Both the position numbers and the translations under genes were made by a program. A stretch of DNA of 64,000 bases from Rhodobacteraceae bacterium HTCC2150 (GTDB lineage Bacteria > Pseudomonadota > Alphaproteobacteria > Rhodobacterales > Rhodobacteraceae), in contig AAXZ01000009.1 of the NCBI GenBank assembly GCA_000169395.1, positions 1 to 64,000 on the forward strand, given 5' to 3'. Of the stretch, positions 17,921-27,042 are shown piece after piece. How positions within the stretch are numbered: the stretch's first letter is position 1; every line of letters begins with the position of its first letter. The notes under the pieces are model-generated. The model saw only the letters and a program-made list of their open reading frames with translations. It did no database searches and was not told where the DNA came from.

Positions 17921-19501
17921 TCAGTTTACAGTTACCCAACGCAGCATGAAGAAGTTATCTGCGCGTTGTGTTAGATCAACATTGTCTTTTGCGGCCCAAA
18001 TAAGTGGCTGCGTATAAAGCGGAATGTAGGCAACCTCTTCTTGGGTGATCGCGACCACTTCATCAACCATTGCCTGACGTGCAGCGGGGTTAACTTCGCG
18101 CTGAATTCCAGGCAACAATTCGTCAACACGGGCATTAGAATATCCACCAAAGTTCCAAGAACCCAGTTTCTTTTCTTTGTTTGGTGTCGACATCAAGAAG
18201 CGGATCGGGTGCTCCATATCAAATGTACCAGGTGACCAACCCAACAGATACATATCAAACGCATCTTCGCGAAGCTGTGGCCAGTAATCGCGAACTGGTC
18301 CTGTGCTTAGTTCGGCATTTAGACCAACGGCTGCAAACATTGATGCAGCGGCACGACACAAGGCTTCGTCATTGATGTAACGATCATTCGGGCATTTCAG
18401 ACCAAAGCTGAACCCTTCAGGATAACCCGCCTCTGCCAACAGTGCCTTGGCGCGATCTGGATCATACGCAGGGCGATCTGAGTTTGCTTCGGAATAACCG
18501 GAAATACCAGCAGGCACCAACTGTGATGCGCCTTCGATTTTACCGCGGAAAAGAACGCGGTCAATTGATGCAATGTCGATGGCATGCGCCGCAGCAAGGC
18601 GAACGCGTGCATCGGCGAATGGGTTTTTGCCGGTTACGTCAGATGAATAAAGCAACTCTTCATGTTCATGGCCAAAACCAAACATGATGACGCGTGTTTC
18701 TTCGCCTTCAAGAACCTTGAAACCATCACGGCTTTCAACTTGGGCAACGTCCTGCAATGGGATTGGTTGGATAAAGTCGATTTCACTCGACAGCAAAGCC
18801 GCCAAACCAGTAGCCGCGTTGCCAATTGGCGTGAACGTTGCTTCGGTGATGTTGTGAGTTGCTTCACCCCACCAACCTTCGTTTGGCACCAAAACAGTTT
18901 TCACACCAGGATCACGGCTGGCCACTTTAAAGGCGCCCGTGCCGTTTACGTTCATTGTCGCGTGATTTTCAGCATCGCGTGCTGGCAGTTCTGCACCATT
19001 TGCTTCGGCCCAGCCTTTGTCCAAAATCATAAAGTTCGCGATTGAATCTGGGAACAACGGATTTGGTGCCTTGGTGATGAAATCAATGGTGAAGTCATCG
19101 ACAACGCGCACCTCGGAAACGGGGGCGAACCATGATCGTACGTCGGCTGCCTCGTTTGAGGCGCGCTCATAAGAAAACATGACGTCTTCTGATGTAAAAG
19201 CCGCACCATCTTGAAAGGTAACACCTTGGCGCAAGTTAAACCGCCAACCGTCGTCGTCTTGCAAAGGTTCCCAGCTTTCGGCCAAGGAGCCTTCGATCGA
19301 CATGCCTTGGTTGCGACGCACAAGGCCTTCGTAAACGTTGTTTAAGAACGACAACACAGGTGCGGAATTTACCGCATGTGGATCCATAGTTTGTGGATCA
19401 GTGTTTGAGGCCCACTTGAATTCTGCGGCAGAAGCACTTGCAGCGCCAATTAATAATGCACCAGCAACCATTGCTGAGTTTTTGAGAATGAGATTTTTCA
19501 T
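17921..19501 (-). CDS. Dipeptide/oligopeptide-type ABC transporter substrate-binding protein
   Basis: A 526-residue SBP_bac_5 periplasmic protein. Residues 1-25 are a Sec signal ending ASASA. Hallmarks are EFKWASNTDPQTMDPH, the LNNVYEGLVRR segment and SLAESWEPLQDDDGWRFNLR, all in the order found in DppA/GsiB proteins, with the expected length. It binds peptides, glutathione or similar solutes; the ligand is not readable from sequence. GGGGAGA precedes the ATG. It is the first gene of the operon. Confidence 0.9.
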   Translation of the reverse strand: MKNLILKNSAMVAGALLIGAASASAAEFKWASNTDPQTMDPHAVNSAPVLSFLNNVYEGLVRRNQGMSIEGSLAESWEPLQDDDGWRFNLRQGVTFQDGAAFTSEDVMFSYERASNEAADVRSWFAPVSEVRVVDDFTIDFITKAPNPLFPDSIANFMILDKGWAEANGAELPARDAENHATMNVNGTGAFKVASRDPGVKTVLVPNEGWWGEATHNITEATFTPIGNAATGLAALLSSEIDFIQPIPLQDVAQVESRDGFKVLEGEETRVIMFGFGHEHEELLYSSDVTGKNPFADARVRLAAAHAIDIASIDRVLFRGKIEGASQLVPAGISGYSEANSDRPAYDPDRAKALLAEAGYPEGFSFGLKCPNDRYINDEALCRAAASMFAAVGLNAELSTGPVRDYWPQLREDAFDMYLLGWSPGTFDMEHPIRFLMSTPNKEKKLGSWNFGGYSNARVDELLPGIQREVNPAARQAMVDEVVAITQEEVAYIPLYTQPLIWAAKDNVDLTQRADNFFMLRWVTVN

Positions 19502-19886
19502 ATGTCTCCCCTAATCTTTGATGTCTGAAAGCTTGAGCATTCTGGATCAATCGTCAAGGGGGCGTGTCATTTCATGTGATAAATAATTCTTTAGCACGAT
19601 CGTTGCATTGTTCGAAGATCACATTCACCTTTAGGAATTGTAAGCCCAATCCTCTTTTGAATAAATCTTCAAGAATTTGCGCATTTGATTATGACGCATC
19701 TGCACCTTGGACCAAATTATCAAGATCGCCCTCAGACATTCCTGCCAGAAAGAGTTTCACAATGGTTGAATCTTTTTCTGTTACTTTAACAAACACGCCC
19801 TCTTCTGACGACGGATAAGGTATTAAGAGCAACGCGGCGCCTTTACGCCGACTAGCGATAAATATGAAGGTCAGCTGTCCTTGCTT

Positions 19887-19906
19887 GGGTTTTAAAACCC
19901 TTTTTT
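19887..19906 (+). terminator. Palindrome followed by T-run
   Basis: GGGTTTTAAAACCC is a perfect 14-bp palindrome followed directly by TTTTTT, the form of a small intrinsic terminator on the plus strand. No recognised plus-strand gene precedes it, so it may end a short untranslated transcript or simply be an operator-like dyad. Confidence 0.35.
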
Positions 19907-19940
19907 CACCAAACCTCTATTTTTATCAAAAAAACCTTCC

Positions 19941-19956
19941 GTATACGACGGTATAC
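19941..19956. promoter_or_regulatory. GTATAC direct/inverted repeat upstream of icd
   Basis: Two copies of the self-complementary hexamer GTATAC are separated by GACG, 60-75 bp before the icd start. GntR-family (FCD subfamily) operators often contain a GTATAC core (family knowledge). No GntR gene is in the window. Confidence 0.35.
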
Positions 19957-20015
19957 AGTCGACGTTTGGAAAAAGATTGGTTAAAGGACACCAACTTTAG
20001 CCGAAAGGATACCCA

Positions 20016-22205
20016 ATGTCAGATATCATTTACACCAAAGTAGACGAAGCGCCCGAGTTGGCCTCTGCATCATTTCTACCCATCATCCAAAAATTCGCCG
20101 CCGCCGCTGGCGTGACTGTTGGCACCAAAGACATCAGTCTGGCTGGCCGTATTCTGGCAACATTCCCTGATCATTTGAAACCAGAGCAACGTCAATCCGA
20201 CGATCTTGCGGAACTTGGCCGTCTTGTGAAAACCGCAGAAGCGAATGTGATCAAACTGCCGAATATTTCTGCGTCGGTTCCGCAAATGGAAGCTGCAATC
20301 AAAGAATTGCAATCTAAAGGCTATGCCTTGCCTGATTATCCAAATGCGCCACAAAATGATGCTGAAAAAGAAATTCGCGCCAGATATGACGCGATCAAAG
20401 GTTCAGCTGTAAACCCTGTGCTTCGTGAAGGTAACTCTGACCGCCGTGCTGCAAAGGCTGTTAAAAGCTATGCACAAAGCAACCCTCACCGGATGGGTGA
20501 TTGGTCAGCAGACAGCAAAACACATGTTGCTTCTATGTCTGGCAACGATTTCTTCTCAAATGAAAAATCGGCAACATTGGCAAAAGAATCAACCGTCAAA
20601 ATCGTGCTTGAAACGGCAACTGGCGAAATCGTTCTTAAAGAAGGTCTTAACTTTCCTGCGGGCACCGTAGTTGATGCAACGTTCATGAGTGTTGCCGCGC
20701 TGAAGGAATTTTTGGCCGCTGAGATCGAAAATACCAAAGCAAACGGAACGTTGTTTTCTGTGCACCTTAAATCCACAATGATGAAGGTTTCTGACCCCAT
20801 TATCTTTGGCCACGTTGTGAAAGCGTTCCTTGCCCCAGTTTTTGAAGCCCACGGCGATGCGCTTGCTGAACTTGGTGTGAACCCAAATTCCGGTCTTGGT
20901 GATATGTTTGCGCGCGTCCAAGACAACGCGGCGATTATGGCTGACATTGAGGCATGCATCGCGGCACGCCCACCAATGTATATGGTCGACAGCGACAAGG
21001 GTCTGACCAATTTGCACGTCTCTTCTGATGTGATCATCGATGCATCTATGCCCGCTTTGATCCGCGCTGGTGGTAAAGGTTGGGGGCCAGACGGCAACGA
21101 ATCTGATGCTGTTTGCGTTATTCCAGACAATTCATATGCACCTGTTTTTGATGAAACGATCAACTTCTTCAAAGAAAACGGTAAATTGAACCCTGCAACA
21201 GCAGGCACAGTTCAAAACGTTGGTTTGATGGCGCAAAAAGCCGAGGAATACGGTTCTCACCCAACAACGTTTGAAGTTCCAGAGGCTGGCACCGTTAGAA
21301 TGCTGCTAGACGACGGAACTGTATTGCATGAGCACGTTGTTGAAGCAGGTGATATCTGGCGTTCAGCATCAACCCGCAAAGCACCAATCGAAGATTGGGT
21401 TAACCTTGCGATTTCTCGTCAGAAAGCTGAAAACTGTAACGCTATCTTCTGGCTTGATGGAAACCGTGCCCATGATGCGGAATTGATCGCTTATGTTAAG
21501 CCGATTTTGGAAGCACAGGGTGTTGCGGATAAATTTCAAATCATGACACCACGCGCGGCGACAAGATCCTCATTCGAGACCATTACAGCGGGCAACAATT
21601 CCATTGCGATCACAGGTAACGTATTGCGCGATTATTTGACCGACTTGTTCCCAATCTTGGAATTGGCAACCTCTGCCAAGATGTTGTCTATCGTGAAACT
21701 AATGAACGGTGGCGGTTTGTTTGAGACAGGCGCGGGTGGTTCTGCACCTAAGCACGTTCAACAGTTGAATGATGAAAATCACCTTCGTTGGGATAGCCTG
21801 GGCGAGTTCTGTGCACTGGGTGAAAGCCTGACTTTCCTTGCTGAATCCAAAGACAACGAAAAAGCCCGCGTTTTGGGCCAAGCCGTTGATGCAGCAACAC
21901 AGGGTATTTTGGACGACGGTCGTTCACCATCACGCAAAGTGGGCGAGCCTGACAACCGCAACAGCCACTATTGGTTTGCGCGTTACTGGGCAGAAGCTTT
22001 GTCGCGTCAAAACAGTGACACAGAATTGGCAGCCTATTTTACCCCTGTCGCCAAAGCACTTGCCGAAGGCGAAGAAGCAATCCTTGCAGAACTTGCAAGT
22101 GTTCAAGGCAACGCGGTTGATCTGGACGGATACTATCGCACAGATGCTGACAAAACTGCGAATGCCATGCGTCCATCAAAAACGCTCAATGCAATAATTG
22201 ACTAA
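20016..22205 (+). CDS. icd: Monomeric NADP-dependent isocitrate dehydrogenase
   Basis: A 729-residue TCA-cycle enzyme converting isocitrate to 2-oxoglutarate with NADP. Length and sequence match the monomeric (type II, IDH-II) family rather than the ~420-residue dimeric one: [20 protein letters not shown] at the start, and the conserved [18 protein letters not shown] and [20 protein letters not shown] segments. AAAGGATACCC precedes the ATG. It stands alone, with its own upstream dyad and a 3' stem-loop, as expected for a housekeeping gene transcribed on its own. Confidence 0.95.
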   Translation: MSDIIYTKVDEAPELASASFLPIIQKFAAAAGVTVGTKDISLAGRILATFPDHLKPEQRQSDDLAELGRLVKTAEANVIKLPNISASVPQMEAAIKELQSKGYALPDYPNAPQNDAEKEIRARYDAIKGSAVNPVLREGNSDRRAAKAVKSYAQSNPHRMGDWSADSKTHVASMSGNDFFSNEKSATLAKESTVKIVLETATGEIVLKEGLNFPAGTVVDATFMSVAALKEFLAAEIENTKANGTLFSVHLKSTMMKVSDPIIFGHVVKAFLAPVFEAHGDALAELGVNPNSGLGDMFARVQDNAAIMADIEACIAARPPMYMVDSDKGLTNLHVSSDVIIDASMPALIRAGGKGWGPDGNESDAVCVIPDNSYAPVFDETINFFKENGKLNPATAGTVQNVGLMAQKAEEYGSHPTTFEVPEAGTVRMLLDDGTVLHEHVVEAGDIWRSASTRKAPIEDWVNLAISRQKAENCNAIFWLDGNRAHDAELIAYVKPILEAQGVADKFQIMTPRAATRSSFETITAGNNSIAITGNVLRDYLTDLFPILELATSAKMLSIVKLMNGGGLFETGAGGSAPKHVQQLNDENHLRWDSLGEFCALGESLTFLAESKDNEKARVLGQAVDAATQGILDDGRSPSRKVGEPDNRNSHYWFARYWAEALSRQNSDTELAAYFTPVAKALAEGEEAILAELASVQGNAVDLDGYYRTDADKTANAMRPSKTLNAIID

Positions 22206-22220
22206 ATAACTAGAACAACA

Positions 22221-22256
22221 GCTGGGTCGCGGGGAGTTTTGCAACCGCGACCTAGC
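22221..22256 (+). terminator. Stem-loop after icd
   Basis: GCTGGGTCGCGG pairs with CCGCGACCTAGC (one G-T wobble) around a 12-base loop, 15 bp after the icd stop. There is no T-run, so it may stabilise the 3' end or act with Rho. Confidence 0.45.
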
Positions 22257-22441
22257 ATACATTGAATGCCGGTTGTCTTTTTAAGAAACCACTCAGTTCA
22301 TGCACAGTTTTCTGGACCGAGTCCTTGGCTAAAATGCCTTACTTCAAATCAATATTTGACAGGTTATCAACGGACGAGAATGATCACTGCCCGTTGATGA
22401 AATCTAAGTCACGCATGTCGTGCATGCTTTGAATTCAATTG

Positions 22442-23137
22442 TCAGGTGCGCGCTTTTTCAAAGGCAGCCCATGCGGCCTCAAAGGCTTCAAAATCAAAGC
22501 CTTCTTGGCGGGCCGGATCGAGCACCAGATTTTCGGTGTCCAACAGTTTGCGAATTGCCGCCTCTAGCGTTGGAATAACATCTTGCGGAATGACAACTGC
22601 GCCGTGTCGGTCCGCGTGGATCAGATCGCCGTCGGCAACCTGCATCCCAAAAACGTTGACGTTTGTGCCGACTTCTTTGACGTGCACAAATCCGTGGCTG
22701 GGCCCGATTGATCCCGCCACAACAGGAAAACCGTCTGGAACGTCACCAAGGTCGCGCATAACACCATTGGTCAGGGCACCTGATAGGCCAAATCCCTTGT
22801 GAACAGTCGTGTTAATCTCGCCCCAATAGGCACCGATGCAATGGGGGAAATCCATGTCCTCAACCACGGCGACAGCGGGGCGGGGCCCCTCTGACATGTG
22901 GCGGTAATAATTCATGCGGCGCTCTTTGATTACATCTGGGGCCTCTGTTGGTGGGGCCACGGCCGCGATACGTGCCGTGCGCGCATAGCCAACCATTGCG
23001 GGGGCTTCGGGATGCGAGGCAAGCATCGTGCCACGGGTGAATGCGTTAAAGCCGCGTTTGCCTTGTGCAACTTCGATCGCATTGCAAACGGTTGGTGTGT
23101 CTACTTGCTGTAGTAATTTCAAAAGTGAGTCGTTCAT
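22442..23137 (-). CDS. RraA-family protein (possible HMG/CHA-type aldolase)
   Basis: A 231-residue RraA-like protein. The substrate-binding segment GALTNGVMRDLGD and the later ADRHGAVVIP carry the Gly-x-x-x-Arg-Asp and Asp/His pattern seen in divalent-metal-dependent 4-hydroxy-4-methyl-2-oxoglutarate / 4-carboxy-4-hydroxy-2-oxoadipate aldolases. In that family the enzyme splits a hydroxy-oxo-diacid to pyruvate and a second acid. Other members regulate RNase E, but the catabolic setting favours an enzyme. It is the last gene of the large minus-strand cluster and starts directly after the hydrolase stop codon. Confidence 0.8.
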   Translation of the reverse strand: MNDSLLKLLQQVDTPTVCNAIEVAQGKRGFNAFTRGTMLASHPEAPAMVGYARTARIAAVAPPTEAPDVIKERRMNYYRHMSEGPRPAVAVVEDMDFPHCIGAYWGEINTTVHKGFGLSGALTNGVMRDLGDVPDGFPVVAGSIGPSHGFVHVKEVGTNVNVFGMQVADGDLIHADRHGAVVIPQDVIPTLEAAIRKLLDTENLVLDPARQEGFDFEAFEAAWAAFEKART

Positions 23138-23830
23138 TTAGGTCTCCAGCCAGCGGGCGATTGCCGCGTTCGTCAATTCAGGTTGTTCCAGTGTGGGCAA
23201 ATGGCCCGCGCCTTCGATTATCTCAAGCTGTGCTTTGGGGATCAGTTCGGCCATCAATTCATGACGCGACACAGGGCAAAGCGCATCATCGCGACCGCAC
23301 ATAACCAGTGCTGGAACATCAACGCCGCGCAAGGTGTCAGACTGGTCTGGCCGATCCATCAGGGCACGTGATTGTTCCATGAACACATGGGGGCCAAGGC
23401 CCAGTGCCATTTCCATGCAAAGATCAAGAATGCTGTCACGTTGCGGTGTGTCACTTAAGTATTGTGGTTTCATCTCGTCGCGCATTACGCTGTCCAACGC
23501 ACCATCTCGCACTTTCACCATCTGAGGCAAACGTCGTGCTTTGATCTCGTCGATTTCCGCCAGTGGATTGGTGTCTATCAGGGCAATCCGCTCAACGCGC
23601 TCTGGTGCTTGGCGCAATATTTCCATCGCAACGATGCCACCCATCGATAAGCCCGCAAGGGCAAAGCGGTTTGGGGCGTTTGCCAATACATCCGCGGCGA
23701 AACCTTCAACAGAAGCACGCCCCGTAAGCGGCGCACAAACCAATGTACACCGCCCAGAGAACGCCGCGATTTGCGGGCCAAACAGCCGCGCATCGCACAT
23801 CATTCCGGGGATCAAGACAAGTGGGGTCAT
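23138..23830 (-). CDS. Alpha/beta-fold hydrolase
   Basis: A 230-residue alpha/beta hydrolase. The nucleophile elbow is GLSMGG, the acid lies in CGRDDALCP and the histidine in EGAGHLPTLEQP, giving a complete Ser-Asp-His triad. The oxyanion region is LIPGMMCDARLF. It probably cleaves an ester, thioester or C-C bond of a pathway intermediate. Its ATG overlaps the stop of the MetE-like gene (ATGA) and its stop abuts the RraA gene start, so all three are translationally coupled. Confidence 0.85.
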   Translation of the reverse strand: MTPLVLIPGMMCDARLFGPQIAAFSGRCTLVCAPLTGRASVEGFAADVLANAPNRFALAGLSMGGIVAMEILRQAPERVERIALIDTNPLAEIDEIKARRLPQMVKVRDGALDSVMRDEMKPQYLSDTPQRDSILDLCMEMALGLGPHVFMEQSRALMDRPDQSDTLRGVDVPALVMCGRDDALCPVSRHELMAELIPKAQLEIIEGAGHLPTLEQPELTNAAIARWLET

Positions 23831-24951
23831 TTGACCAGTGCAGCGCCTTCTGACAACGCAGACAATTTTGCGTAGGCAATGTCAGAATCAACCGCGCCAA
23901 AGCCAGCAAAAGTGCCAAAGCCACAGTCAGAGCCCGCAACAACACGATCAGCGCCGACAATATCGACAAACCGGCTGATGCGCTCTGCGACCAGTTCGGG
24001 GTGCTCGACAAAATTGGTGGTTGTATCCACAACACCTGGAACAAGGATTTTGTTGTCTGGAATGTCGGCTTTGCGATCCCTAAACACTGACCACTCGTGA
24101 CCATGGCGTGGGTTTGAGGTTTCAAACAACACCGAAGCAGCCTTGGTTGACATCAAAGTATCAAACATCTTGGCCATAGGGATATCGCAACAATGCGGAC
24201 CCTCATAGTTGCCCCAACAAATGTGAACACGAACCTTTTCAGCTGGCACATCAGACAGCGCATGATTTAGCGCCTCAACATGCATGTCCGCGACCTTGAT
24301 GAACTCATCATCCGAAAGATCAGTGAAAAGCATGTGACGCGACAAAGCCAGATCAGGGCAATCCAATTGCAGATCCAGACCAGAAGCGACGATCGTCTCG
24401 TATTCAGCCTTCATTGCATCTGCTAAAGCGGCCAAATAGGCTTCGCGCGATTTATAGTAATCGTTTTGCAAAAAGAGCGAGATCACGCCAGGGCTGGCAG
24501 CATTCATAAAGCCACGCTCAGCGCCATGCTCGGCCATGGCAGATTTAAGGTTGGCGATATCTTTCTCAAGCTCGCCCTGACCTTTGGATTTCACCTCACC
24601 AACGCACATGGGGCGTGCGTATTGCGGCGTGCCACCGTCGTCTGAAAGGCGTTTCAAAAAGCCGGGGAACATTTTCAGGTCAGCTGGTGCATTACGTGGG
24701 CTATCGCCGCCAAAACCAGTGTAGCGATCCTTAACATATGTCGCGTATGAAATTTTCGATGTCTCACCATCGGAAACAATATCAACGCCAGCCTCAACCT
24801 GTTTGCGCACAGTTTCGGACACCGCATTGGTCATGCATGTGTCAAATTCGGCCTGTTCAAAAGGCGTTTCATTTTCGCGGGCAAAAATGAAGTCCACCAC
24901 GTCTTGCGAGCGCGGCAAGGAGCCCACATGAGTTGTTTTTACTTTTTTCAT
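23827..24951 (-). CDS. MetE C-terminal-like methyltransferase (cobalamin-independent)
   Basis: A 374-residue protein matching only the C-terminal, catalytic half of cobalamin-independent methionine synthase. It begins KTTHVGSLPRSQDVVDF and contains the zinc-site segments RVHICWGNYEGPH and VAGSDCGFGTFAG, which supply His, Cys and the final Cys ligand. Stand-alone proteins of this type transfer methyl groups between thiols and other carriers. The location among catabolic genes suggests demethylation of a methylated substrate rather than methionine synthesis (inference). It follows the cupin gene by 16 bp and overlaps the hydrolase gene. Confidence 0.85.
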   Translation of the reverse strand: MKKVKTTHVGSLPRSQDVVDFIFARENETPFEQAEFDTCMTNAVSETVRKQVEAGVDIVSDGETSKISYATYVKDRYTGFGGDSPRNAPADLKMFPGFLKRLSDDGGTPQYARPMCVGEVKSKGQGELEKDIANLKSAMAEHGAERGFMNAASPGVISLFLQNDYYKSREAYLAALADAMKAEYETIVASGLDLQLDCPDLALSRHMLFTDLSDDEFIKVADMHVEALNHALSDVPAEKVRVHICWGNYEGPHCCDIPMAKMFDTLMSTKAASVLFETSNPRHGHEWSVFRDRKADIPDNKILVPGVVDTTTNFVEHPELVAERISRFVDIVGADRVVAGSDCGFGTFAGFGAVDSDIAYAKLSALSEGAALVK

Positions 24952-24967
24952 TTGTACTCTCCCAGAG

Positions 24968-25930
24968 TTAGTTTCCAGTATTTGTTAATCCAGCTGGATC
25001 ATTTGTAGTTCGCACGCGATAAAGGCTTGCCTCACCAGTCATTGACGGTGAAATCGCATGAACCTCATTGGGGTTTATCAAACAAGTGTCACCCGGATTG
25101 AGGATCGTTTCGCTTTCTTGCAAGGTTAGTTTCCAATGCCCACGCATAGGCATCAAAACTGTTGGTTTGTCGTGGCTGTGCATTTCGTCAGAAATTGAAC
25201 CACGTGATAAGAAGTCTACTTCAAACCCGGGTTTGTCCTTAAGCAATCCATCCGCGCCGATCACCTTGGCTGGTTGGCTGTCTGACAATGCCATCATGTC
25301 CCAATAACGGGCAATATGATTTGGCAAAACGTCTGCTGTTGTCGGTTCCGCGCGTTTGACTAATTCTTCGTCAGACATCACCTGCATTGGGTGGACATTG
25401 TGGGGCAGGGTATCGCCTTTTTTGCTGTCGTAAAGCACGCCATTCTCGCCAAGGATCAAACCATGATCTGCTGCGTCCTCGATGACTTGTGGTGCCCAGT
25501 GAACGCCGCCGCCCGCATCATTGCCCCCAAGAACAGCCATGATCATTCCATAATCGGTTCCGATGTTTTCAAAGCCGCGAAAAATTCCGGTGGGAATGTT
25601 GAAAATATCGCCTTCTTCTAGCGTTACCTCACCAGCAGTCCCCCAACGGCCCCAGAAAAAGCGCCATTTGCCTTTCAGAACAAAAAACACTTCGGCAGTG
25701 TTGTGATCGTGCAGCGAATTGCGCACGCGCGGTGGTTGACCCGCGGCACCAATGTTAAACCCGATCTGATCGGCAATATGCACGTGTTGATCAGGGCTTT
25801 CAGATACCCCACCACCGATGATGGTGAAGTTTTCTTTTTGATCCGATCCCGGCGTGTGGGCGTCGATAAAGGCGGTTTTACAGGGTTTCAATTCGCCGTA
25901 ACGAACAATGCGATCTTGGATATTTGTCAT
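24968..25930 (-). CDS. Double-cupin protein
   Basis: A 320-residue protein with two cupin barrels. The N-terminal barrel has the metal motif HDHNTAEVFFVLKG (H-x-H-x3-E-x6-G), but its second motif reads GDIFNIPTGIFRGFEN, with Arg where the third metal His normally sits. The C-terminal barrel has MHSHDKPTVLMPMRG, with Thr instead of Glu, and an intact GDTCLINPNEVHAISP. So neither barrel keeps all four classical ligands. It resembles gentisate-dioxygenase-like bicupins in layout, but I cannot assign a reaction. The ATG at 25930 has AGGAAAA upstream; the longer frame to 25978 does not look coding. Confidence 0.7.
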   Translation of the reverse strand: MTNIQDRIVRYGELKPCKTAFIDAHTPGSDQKENFTIIGGGVSESPDQHVHIADQIGFNIGAAGQPPRVRNSLHDHNTAEVFFVLKGKWRFFWGRWGTAGEVTLEEGDIFNIPTGIFRGFENIGTDYGMIMAVLGGNDAGGGVHWAPQVIEDAADHGLILGENGVLYDSKKGDTLPHNVHPMQVMSDEELVKRAEPTTADVLPNHIARYWDMMALSDSQPAKVIGADGLLKDKPGFEVDFLSRGSISDEMHSHDKPTVLMPMRGHWKLTLQESETILNPGDTCLINPNEVHAISPSMTGEASLYRVRTTNDPAGLTNTGN

Positions 25931-26061
25931 TTCAGTTTTCCTAAAGGTTTGGGTTGATGTGAGGGCCAAACCTGGCACCCTGGTGGACGGTTATTAAGAC
26001 GACGTGCGCGCAATGAGGCGCGATAGATATGAAAGCGGATTTCGCTTTGACTGGTGCGCAT

Positions 26062-27036
26062 CTAAACCTCGCCCGTTTGGATAAGAATTTGCTTCCAAAC
26101 TGCTGTTTCGTCAATCAGCGTAAATTCACAACGTAAGCCACGTGGCCCAAATTCAGCGTGGGTAATGCCCATCACATGAACTTGCGCGCCTGTCGGTTTG
26201 CCAAAGGCACCCCAACCAGAATGCAAACCGTTTATGGACCAGCGCACAGCGGCGCGGGGTGGCATCAACGGGTCTTGGCGGCCAATAACATGATGAATCT
26301 CGAATGCGGCATTTGGGAATGCGGCATGTAAACCCATCCAGAATTGGTCGGCGCCCGCGTGTCCTTGAGTGTTAACCCCATTGGGGTAATACAAAGCTGC
26401 GGCGCGATCATATTCGGCCTTGATCGCCCTGAAATCTGCCTGCGAAAGCCGCGTCAGAATATCAGCAAGACGGAGACCCCACGCGTTGTCGTTTCCCCGT
26501 GCCTGATAGGGGCCGGGAATGTCTTGAGCAGGCGTAAACGGTTTAACACATCGTTCAACGCCACCTTCGTCGGCGATCAGTTTGGCGGCGAAATCGCGCG
26601 GTGTTGTACCCAATTGGCGCGCAATGGCCCCTTGGTCACGAACCAACCATTCGTCGTTGATCTGGTTATTCACTGCATGGCAATCGGCAAGAATACGATA
26701 GCTGATTTGCTTGCCTGTGGGGGCGCCGTAAACACCTGGATGACTGTGGGTCGCTGTCGACATCAAACGATGAGAACTAAGAAAGCCACCACTGGGCGCG
26801 TCACAAAAAATCACGTCCTCGCCCAGCAACTGTCGATCCGGCAACTCGGCCAAAGTGGCCATTGTCGCACCAATGACGTTTTCGTTCCCAACAACGATGC
26901 TTGCAGGCGACCGAACAATGATGTCGTCACCGTAGTATTGGGTAAGCGTGGATATACCACGGTCTTCCCAAATCTCGCGGGTGACGCCTAGAATATAGTC
27001 CGTCTCATCTGTCCAGCGTGGATCAAAGCCCTCCAT
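26062..27036 (-). CDS. Tandem NTF2/SnoaL-like domain protein (copy A)
   Basis: A 324-residue soluble protein made of two NTF2-fold (SnoaL-like) domains: one from about residue 15 to 150 and a second from about 195 to the end. It begins MEGFDPRWTDETDYILG and contains paired Trp/Asp/His-rich segments such as REIWEDRGISTLTQYY and AAVRWSINGLHSGWGAFG. The next gene upstream is a clear paralogue, with matching start and matching end (AEFGPRGLRCEFTL here, AEFGPNGLRREWTL there). SnoaL-like proteins cyclise, isomerise or hydrate small substrates; the reaction here is unknown. It lies six bases after its paralogue, so the pair is co-transcribed. Confidence 0.75.
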   Translation of the reverse strand: MEGFDPRWTDETDYILGVTREIWEDRGISTLTQYYGDDIIVRSPASIVVGNENVIGATMATLAELPDRQLLGEDVIFCDAPSGGFLSSHRLMSTATHSHPGVYGAPTGKQISYRILADCHAVNNQINDEWLVRDQGAIARQLGTTPRDFAAKLIADEGGVERCVKPFTPAQDIPGPYQARGNDNAWGLRLADILTRLSQADFRAIKAEYDRAAALYYPNGVNTQGHAGADQFWMGLHAAFPNAAFEIHHVIGRQDPLMPPRAAVRWSINGLHSGWGAFGKPTGAQVHVMGITHAEFGPRGLRCEFTLIDETAVWKQILIQTGEV

Positions 27037-27042
27037 GCTGCA

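Larger units (their letters stand above)
19502..20015. other. 514-bp intergenic region between dppA-like and icd genes
   Basis: This divergent region carries promoters for both flanking genes. It also holds a 14-bp perfect palindrome followed by six T (19887-19906), a GTATAC dyad (19941-19956), and a 74-codon open stretch on the minus strand (about 19709-19930) ending GMSEGDLDNLVQGADAS and lacking an ATG. The last looks protein-like but has no good start. I see no recognised gene here. Confidence 0.4.

Noticed and set aside
19564-19818. 84-codon plus-strand frame between dppA-like and icd genes
   Set aside because: GTG start without a ribosome site, and no domain; the minus strand in the same place looks more protein-like, though also unsupported.
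20486-21208. 240-codon minus-strand frame inside icd
   Set aside because: Antisense shadow of a highly conserved enzyme gene; no ribosome site or recognisable domain.
26344-26991. 215-codon plus-strand frame opposite an NTF2 gene
   Set aside because: The opposite strand has a clear paralogue pair with matching ends; this frame has no homology-like pattern.
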